NCBI GenBank assembly: GCA_029210545.1
Contig: JARGFV010000050.1
Span: 1 to 17,463 of the forward strand
Direction of reading: 5' to 3'
Source: a bacterium
Lineage (GTDB): Bacteria; BMS3Abin14
Length of the DNA stretch: 17,463 bases
In this document: positions 13,915 through 17,463 of the stretch, piece after piece
How positions within the stretch are numbered: the stretch's first letter is position 1
Layout: the number at the start of each line of letters is the position of its first letter
Program-made: the position numbers and the translations under genes
The notes under the pieces: generated by a model
Database searches by the model: none
Told to the model about the DNA's origin: nothing
Seen by the model: the letters and a program-made list of their open reading frames with translations, nothing else

Positions 13915-14205
13915 CTATTGCATTGTCGGGTAGTCCGGCTTCTCGATCCATGTCTCCACTTCCCCGATGATAAAAACACCGCGGTCGTCCCTGTTGTACC
14001 CTGCCTCGCCAAGCTGTTCCGGTGTGTTTATCTCCAGAAGCTCCCCCATGGCCTCCTTGTCATTGTCGGTCATGTGCCAGAGGTGGATCTCCAGGAGAAT
14101 CTGGTCGGATTCCACACCAACACCCTTCTTGATGTAAAAGGGGAACTCGAAGGCCTCGACATCGTTGAGGGGGCAGTAGGCGATCGGTTTTTCATTCTGT
14201 GTCAT
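13915..14205 (-). CDS. Small soluble protein, function unknown
   Basis: A 96-residue acidic protein that I do not recognise. I start at 14205 (MTQNEKPIAYCPLNDVEAF); GGAGG (14222-14218) lies 12 bases upstream. The frame stays open to 14319, but the extra 38 residues translate purine-rich repeat DNA. It has a single Cys10 and no transmembrane segment. The pattern (hydrophobic FPFYIKKG, ILLEIHLWHM, GVFIIGEVETWI) suggests a compact beta-containing fold. It is the first gene before the globin-PsiE and mobA pair on the same strand, with a gap of about 120 bases, so cotranscription is likely but not certain. Confidence 0.7.
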   Translation of the reverse strand: MTQNEKPIAYCPLNDVEAFEFPFYIKKGVGVESDQILLEIHLWHMTDNDKEAMGELLEINTPEQLGEAGYNRDDRGVFIIGEVETWIEKPDYPTMQ

Positions 14206-14222
14206 GGGGTGTTTTTGCCTCC

Positions 14223-14250
14223 GGAACAGGGAAGGAGGAAGAGGGAAAGA
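14223..14250. repeat. Purine-rich heptamer tract
   Basis: Four units: ggaacag, ggaagga, ggaagag, ggaaaga. The first two units are the same as those that open the tract at 9231. Confidence 0.75.
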
Positions 14251-14532
14251 AGAAGAAAAAACCAAACCCGGTTTCTCCCCTGATTCTGGTTGCATCCTCT
14301 TTCCAGGTTCATCCCTCACGTTGATATTGCGCCGGTTCTCACCGGAACCCTGTGTGGGGTTCTCTGACAGGTCCCCAGTTTAAAGCCAAATGCCGGTCCC
14401 TGTCCAGTTTGGGATTGTAGATTGCTTTAATCCCGCCTTTAAGAGGAAAATTGATGGATGGATTTAAATATACTTGACTTTTTAAGTTTGGTTGTGCCAG
14501 TCTCCCACCCTACATAGACTGCGACCATACAG

Positions 14533-14642
14533 TCCTTATCGAGAGTGGTGGAGGGACGGGCCCTGTGAAACCACAGCAACCGGTCGCGCAGTGCGCGTGA
14601 CGCCCGGTGCTAAATCCCGCAAGAGTTCTTGAGAGATAAGGA
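14533..14642 (+). ncRNA. SAM-I (S-box) riboswitch aptamer
   Basis: The conserved core is unmistakable: gagagtggtggagggac, ggccctgtgaaacca, cagcaacc and cggtgctaaatcccgc. Helix P1 closes as ccttatc (14534-14540) with gataagg (14635-14641). SAM-I aptamers bind S-adenosylmethionine and switch off methionine/SAM synthesis genes. Here it precedes the anaerobic homocysteine operon, which fits feedback on methionine supply. Confidence 0.95.
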
Positions 14643-14690
14643 GACGGGTAACCGATATTGCCCCTCCTGCTTTCAGGTGGGGCTTTTTAT
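14643..14690 (+). terminator. Riboswitch-controlled intrinsic terminator
   Basis: gcccc-t-cctg (14660-14669) pairs with cagg-t-ggggc (14674-14683) around a four-base loop, with one mismatch, followed by a T-rich tract. A competing antiterminator is visible: aggag (14639-14643) plus ggg (14646-14648) can pair with ccc-ctcct (14661-14668). It would use both the 3' side of P1 and the 5' arm of the terminator. SAM binding therefore should favour termination. Confidence 0.88.
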
Positions 14691-14724
14691 TTTCAGGTAT
14701 GGATCATCACCTGAAAATAAAAAG
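14683..14724 (+). repeat. Perfect 16-bp hairpin downstream of the terminator
   Basis: Bases 14683-14698 are the exact reverse complement of 14709-14724, with a ten-base loop. The left arm begins with the terminator's last base and U-tract. The octamer tttcaggt in this arm (14691-14698) is also present in the terminator (14671-14678), so the right arm could pair with either copy. Confidence 0.85.
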
Positions 14725-14795
14725 ATGAGTCAGCTTTACGATCACTCAGGTCTGGCTGTTTCGGCCAGGCATAAACCGTAACAAGGAGAAGTAAC

Positions 14796-15965
14796 ATGGC
14801 CAAAGTGAAGAAGAGTTTCGAGGAGATCAACGAGCGGATCCGGTCCGGCAAGGCCGTTGTCCTCACCGCCGACGAGATGTCCGATCTCGTGGACGAGGTG
14901 GGGGCGGCCAAGGCTGCCAGCGAGGTGGATGTCGTCACCACAGGGACCTTTGGGATGATGTGCTCCTCGGGCGCCATGTTCAACTTCGGGCACACGAGTC
15001 CCAAGATCAAGTCGGAAAAGGTCTGGTTCAACGACGTACCCGCCTATGCGGGCCTGGCTGCCGTGGACACCTTTCTCGGTGCCACCGAACCCCGGGAGGA
15101 CGATCCGTTAAACAGGGTCTATCCGGGCCGTTTCCCCTACGGGGGCGCCCACGTCATCGAGGACCTGGTAGCGGGCAGGAAGGTGGACATCCGGGTCACC
15201 GCTTACGGAACGGACTGCTATCCGTCCAGGAAGGCCGAACTTGAAAAGTCCCTGGACGAGATCCCCTATGCGGTGCTCTTAAACCCCCGGAACGGATACC
15301 AGAGCTACAACTGTGCCGTGAATATGGGTGAAAAGACGATCTATACCTACATGGGGGTCCTGAAGCCCGACGGCAGCAACGCCACCTACTGCAGCGCGGG
15401 ACAGCTGTCTCCCCTCCTCAACGACCCCCTGTACCGGACTATCGGGCTGGGGACGAGGATCTTCCTGGGCGGTGGGGAGGGTTTTGTCATCTGGCACGGG
15501 ACACAGCACAACCCCAACGCTCCGAGAGGGGAAAACGGGGTGGTCCGTACACCGGCCGGAACCCTCGCCGTCATGGGCGACCTCAAGGGGATGCAACAGC
15601 GGTACCTGAGGGGGGCCAGCATGCTGGGATACGGTATCACCCTGTTTGTCGGGCTGGGTATCCCTATCCCTATCCTCGACGAGGAGATGGCCCGCTTCAC
15701 AGCCGTCAGGGACAAGGACATCTTCACCAATATCGTGGATTACGCGGAGGCCTATCCCCAGGGGACAGGCAAGACTCTCGGTGAGATCAGCTACGAGGAA
15801 CTGCAAAGCGGCACGATCAGGTTCAACGGCAAGGAGATCACAACGGCGCCCCTTTCAAGCTACTCCATGGCACTGGAAATAGCCCGGGAACTCAAGCGGT
15901 GGATCCTCGAGGAACGGTTCATCCTCGGCGTTCCGCAAAAACCGCTGCCCGGTCCAAGGGCATGA
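14796..15965 (+). CDS. Homocysteine biosynthesis protein (DUF39/COG1900)
   Basis: A 389-residue protein of the DUF39 family. From memory, members in Methanosarcina acetivorans act with a NIL-ferredoxin and a COG2122 protein to make homocysteine from aspartate semialdehyde and sulfide, bypassing the usual O-acyl-homoserine route. Residues 43-80 (VDVVTTGTFGMMCSSGAMFNFG) and the GTDCYPS segment with C141 are characteristic. C56, C141, C173 and C199 are the cysteines to consider for a persulfide or thiol role. It lacks the C-terminal CBS pair found in the methanogen version. AAGGAG lies seven bases before the ATG. It is the first gene of the riboswitch-controlled operon. Confidence 0.93.
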   Translation: MAKVKKSFEEINERIRSGKAVVLTADEMSDLVDEVGAAKAASEVDVVTTGTFGMMCSSGAMFNFGHTSPKIKSEKVWFNDVPAYAGLAAVDTFLGATEPREDDPLNRVYPGRFPYGGAHVIEDLVAGRKVDIRVTAYGTDCYPSRKAELEKSLDEIPYAVLLNPRNGYQSYNCAVNMGEKTIYTYMGVLKPDGSNATYCSAGQLSPLLNDPLYRTIGLGTRIFLGGGEGFVIWHGTQHNPNAPRGENGVVRTPAGTLAVMGDLKGMQQRYLRGASMLGYGITLFVGLGIPIPILDEEMARFTAVRDKDIFTNIVDYAEAYPQGTGKTLGEISYEELQSGTIRFNGKEITTAPLSSYSMALEIARELKRWILEERFILGVPQKPLPGPRA

Positions 15966-15968
15966 CCG

Positions 15969-16778
15969 ATGATGCTTCGTGCCGGTTTTGGCAACAGGGA
16001 TTATCGTGAAGGCCCGGCTCCCGGGGGGCTGGTGTCTTTCAGGGCAGTGGTTGATGAGACGGACCTGTGGATCGCCGCCCGTGAGAATCTCACCGCCGCT
16101 GCCCTTGCGTCCATCAGGAAACACCGGGCCGGTGTGGAAGAGTACATCGGTGAGCATCCGGGTTTTGCCTCCGCCCTCAAGCCGTGGGTCGTCAAGGTGC
16201 CTCACGGGTCGCTGGTGAGCCGCATGACCGAAGCTGCTGCGGCAGTGGGTATAGGGCCCATGGCCGCGGTGGCCGGCACCATCGCCGAAGCGGTTGCACG
16301 GGACCTGAACCTGAGATCCGGGCAGGTCGTTGTTGAGAACGGCGGCGACCTGTACCTGATCGGGGGCCGCCCCAGGCGTATCGGGATCTGGGCCGGCAAA
16401 TCGCCCCTGACCAACCGGGTGGGCCTTGAAGTCGTCCCGGGTGGCGGGATAGCCGTGTGCACCTCGTCGGGAACGGTGGGGCCGTCCCTGAGTTTCGGAA
16501 AGGCCGACGCCGCGGTTGTGATCTCACGATCGGGCGCTCTTGCCGACGCCGCTGCCACCGCATTGGGAAACCGGGTCAACGGCCCCGGCGATGTGGAGTC
16601 TGCCCTGGACTGGGCCATGTCGGTCACAGGAATTACCGGAGCTGTCGTAGTCCTGGGCAGCACTATCGGAGCCAAGGGGCAAGTGGAACTCGTTCCACTC
16701 GCTGATCCAAAATCCAAGATCCAAGATCCAAAATCCAAAATCCAAGATTCAAAATCCAGGATCCAAAATCCAAAATAG
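15969..16778 (+). CDS. UPF0280 (COG2122) ApbE-related protein, sulfide-assimilation partner
   Basis: A 269-residue protein. ENGGDLYLIGG (123-133) and GALADAAATALGN (189-201) mark the UPF0280 family, a distant relative of the flavin transferase ApbE. A methanogen homologue is reported, from memory, to help deliver sulfur for homocysteine synthesis, and the operon position between DUF39 and NIL-ferredoxin supports that role here. The gap to DUF39 is only three bases. The natural C-terminus probably lies near residue 245. The last 24 residues (DPKSKIQ repeated) are translated from a ten-unit heptamer tract that runs up to the stop codon. Such a tail is unlikely to be part of the conserved fold. 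Confidence 0.88.
   Translation: MMLRAGFGNRDYREGPAPGGLVSFRAVVDETDLWIAARENLTAAALASIRKHRAGVEEYIGEHPGFASALKPWVVKVPHGSLVSRMTEAAAAVGIGPMAAVAGTIAEAVARDLNLRSGQVVVENGGDLYLIGGRPRRIGIWAGKSPLTNRVGLEVVPGGGIAVCTSSGTVGPSLSFGKADAAVVISRSGALADAAATALGNRVNGPGDVESALDWAMSVTGITGAVVVLGSTIGAKGQVELVPLADPKSKIQDPKSKIQDSKSRIQNPK
16706..16775 (+). repeat. Ten-unit heptamer tandem repeat in the UPF0280 gene 3' end
   Basis: Ten consecutive seven-base units of the form tccaaaa or tccaaga run without a break to the TAG stop at 16776. An inverted fragment (attttggat) follows at 16813-16821. This is the longest heptamer tract in the window. Confidence 0.9.
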
Positions 16779-16856
16779 GATCTTCGGTGTGGTTGCCTGC
16801 CCTGGATCTGGTATTTTGGATGTATAAATTTCACGCTGAATAAGAGGAAATTTATT

Positions 16857-17267
16857 ATGGAAAAGACAATTATAGTCCGCTTCACCAAACAAACCTGGAA
16901 CACACCCGTCATCCACGGTCTTTCCAGGAAAGCCGACCTGGTCTTCAATATCCTCGAGGCCAAGGTCCTGCCGCGCCAGGAGGCCTATGCCATCATGAAT
17001 CTGGAAGGGACCGCGGTGGAGTACGCCAAGGGGATCGAGTATCTCAAGTCGTGCAACGTGCTCATCGAGGAGGTCACGGATACCATACAGCGGGACGAGG
17101 ACAGCTGTGTTCACTGCGGGGCCTGCTTGACCGTGTGTCCTTCAGGCGCCCTTTACGTGGACGGGCCGGAAAGGAAGGTGGCCCTCGAAAAGGACAGGTG
17201 CATCGCCTGCGGAAACTGCGTCGATGTGTGCACGGTGCATTGCATGAGTTTGTACATCTTTTCCTGA
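16857..17267 (+). CDS. NIL domain fused to a 2[4Fe-4S] ferredoxin, homocysteine synthesis electron carrier
   Basis: A 136-residue protein. Residues 1-75 form a NIL-type ACT-like domain, as also found in methionine ABC-transporter ATPases. Residues 80-130 form a two-cluster ferredoxin: C84, C87, C90, C94 (CVHCGACLTVCP) and C115, C118, C121, C125, with an extra C129. In the methanogen system, as I recall, this is the redox partner of the DUF39 protein and supplies electrons for converting aspartate semialdehyde plus sulfide to homocysteine. AAGAGGA lies eight bases before the ATG. It is the third gene of the SAM-controlled operon, 78 bases after the second. Confidence 0.93.
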   Translation: MEKTIIVRFTKQTWNTPVIHGLSRKADLVFNILEAKVLPRQEAYAIMNLEGTAVEYAKGIEYLKSCNVLIEEVTDTIQRDEDSCVHCGACLTVCPSGALYVDGPERKVALEKDRCIACGNCVDVCTVHCMSLYIFS

Positions 17268-17277
17268 ACTCGGCAGT

Positions 17278-17298
17278 GGAAAGGGGAAAGAGGAAAGT
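17278..17298. repeat. Purine-rich heptamer tract after the ferredoxin gene
   Basis: Three units: ggaaagg, ggaaaga, ggaaagt. A complementary ttttccctttcc lies at 17408-17419. Confidence 0.65.
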
Positions 17299-17304
17299 GT
17301 AAAC

Positions 17305-17463
17305 TTGATGGACTCGCAAAAAGTCCATCAACGCACCCCGCGCGGGGTGCCCAAATCAATGACCCGCACTGTAAGTCATTGATTTGTGAGGAAAGGGAAA
17401 ACCACGCTTTTCCCTTTCCGTGGAGCGAAAAGTCCCGGATTGGACTTTTTGCGACTCTATCAA
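17305..17463. repeat. Composite hairpin element with inverted ends
   Basis: Outer ends 17305-17326 and 17442-17463 are inverted copies matching at 20 of 22 bases. Between and within them are four perfect hairpins: ttgatggact/agtccatcaa (17305-17331), an 18-base palindrome gcaccccgcgcggggtgc (17333-17350), caaatcaatgac/gtcattgatttg (17352-17386) and ggaaagggaaaa/ttttccctttcc (17390-17419). No coding sequence lies within it. The right end repeats 3020-3040 exactly. It may be a small non-autonomous mobile element or a REP-type cluster, and it may continue beyond the window. Confidence 0.75.

Larger units (their letters stand above)
14206..14795. other. Divergent intergenic region carrying the SAM riboswitch
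   Basis: This 590-base gap separates the minus-strand genes from the homocysteine operon. It holds a purine-rich heptamer tract (14223-14250), a small aaccc/gggtt hairpin (14343-14358), an AT-rich stretch around 14455-14490 including TTGACT (14474-14479) without a good -10 partner, the riboswitch aptamer, its terminator and a long hairpin. No protein-coding sequence is evident. Confidence 0.7.

Noticed and set aside
12898-14283. 461-codon open frame on the plus strand opposite the globin-PsiE gene
   Set aside because: It is antisense to well-supported genes with conserved motifs; its composition (rich in His, Asp, Gly, Leu) is typical of a GC-rich shadow frame.
14474-14502. TTGACT upstream of the riboswitch as a -35 element
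   Set aside because: No acceptable -10 hexamer lies 16-18 bases downstream, so the operon promoter could not be placed with confidence.
16706-16775. Tandem repeat considered as a CRISPR array
   Set aside because: Units are seven bases with no spacers, and no cas genes are present.
17305-17350. Hairpins after the ferredoxin gene as an intrinsic terminator
   Set aside because: The stems are strong, but no T-run follows any of them, and they belong to a larger composite repeat.

Overview
The window looks like a chromosomal segment of an anaerobic, Gram-negative, deltaproteobacterium-like organism (Desulfobacterota or a relative). That is inferred from gene content: the anaerobic homocysteine-biosynthesis set, a ferrous-iron transporter under metal regulators, a molybdenum-cofactor gene, lipoproteins, an RlpA/SPOR cell-wall enzyme and a probable selenoprotein. 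No phage or plasmid functions are present, and no tRNA or rRNA gene was found.

Layout. Bases 1-457 are non-coding, with hairpins resembling IS200/IS605 ends. Bases 458-3773 (+) form an iron/metal locus: an ArsR/SmtB repressor, a FeoB-type GTPase transporter with a His/Cys-rich N-terminus, and a DtxR-type regulator fused to FeoA. A decayed histidine kinase follows (3797-4125). Bases 4257-10194 (+) hold mostly housekeeping genes: a DUF89 phosphatase, TrmH-like tRNA methyltransferase, a small zinc-ribbon protein, PanE-like reductase, an exported cyclophilin, RlpA and a PfkB-family sugar kinase. Bases 10228-14205 (-) hold a thioredoxin-fold lipoprotein, cysteine synthase with its own promoter, MobA, a protoglobin-PsiE membrane fusion and a small unknown protein. 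Bases 14533-17267 (+) are a SAM-I riboswitch with terminator followed by a three-gene homocysteine operon: DUF39, UPF0280/ApbE-like, and NIL-ferredoxin. The end is a cluster of nested hairpins.

The most interesting points are these. (1) The thioredoxin-fold lipoprotein at 10228-10998 (-) is interrupted by one in-frame UGA exactly where the first cysteine of its CxxC motif belongs. A 17-nt hairpin with a GGUC-containing apical loop begins 11 nt downstream, matching the spacing of the classic bacterial SECIS. It is best read as a 256-residue selenoprotein. (2) Nearly every intergenic region carries a low-complexity tract with a period of exactly seven bases. The unit sequence differs from gap to gap, and copies are often arranged as inverted pairs. 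Several tracts run into coding sequence, giving the RlpA signal peptide and the C-terminal tail of the UPF0280 protein. (3) A heme-globin sensor is fused to a PsiE-type membrane domain next to mobA. (4) Homocysteine synthesis is placed under SAM control, with an extra long hairpin sharing sequence with the riboswitch terminator.
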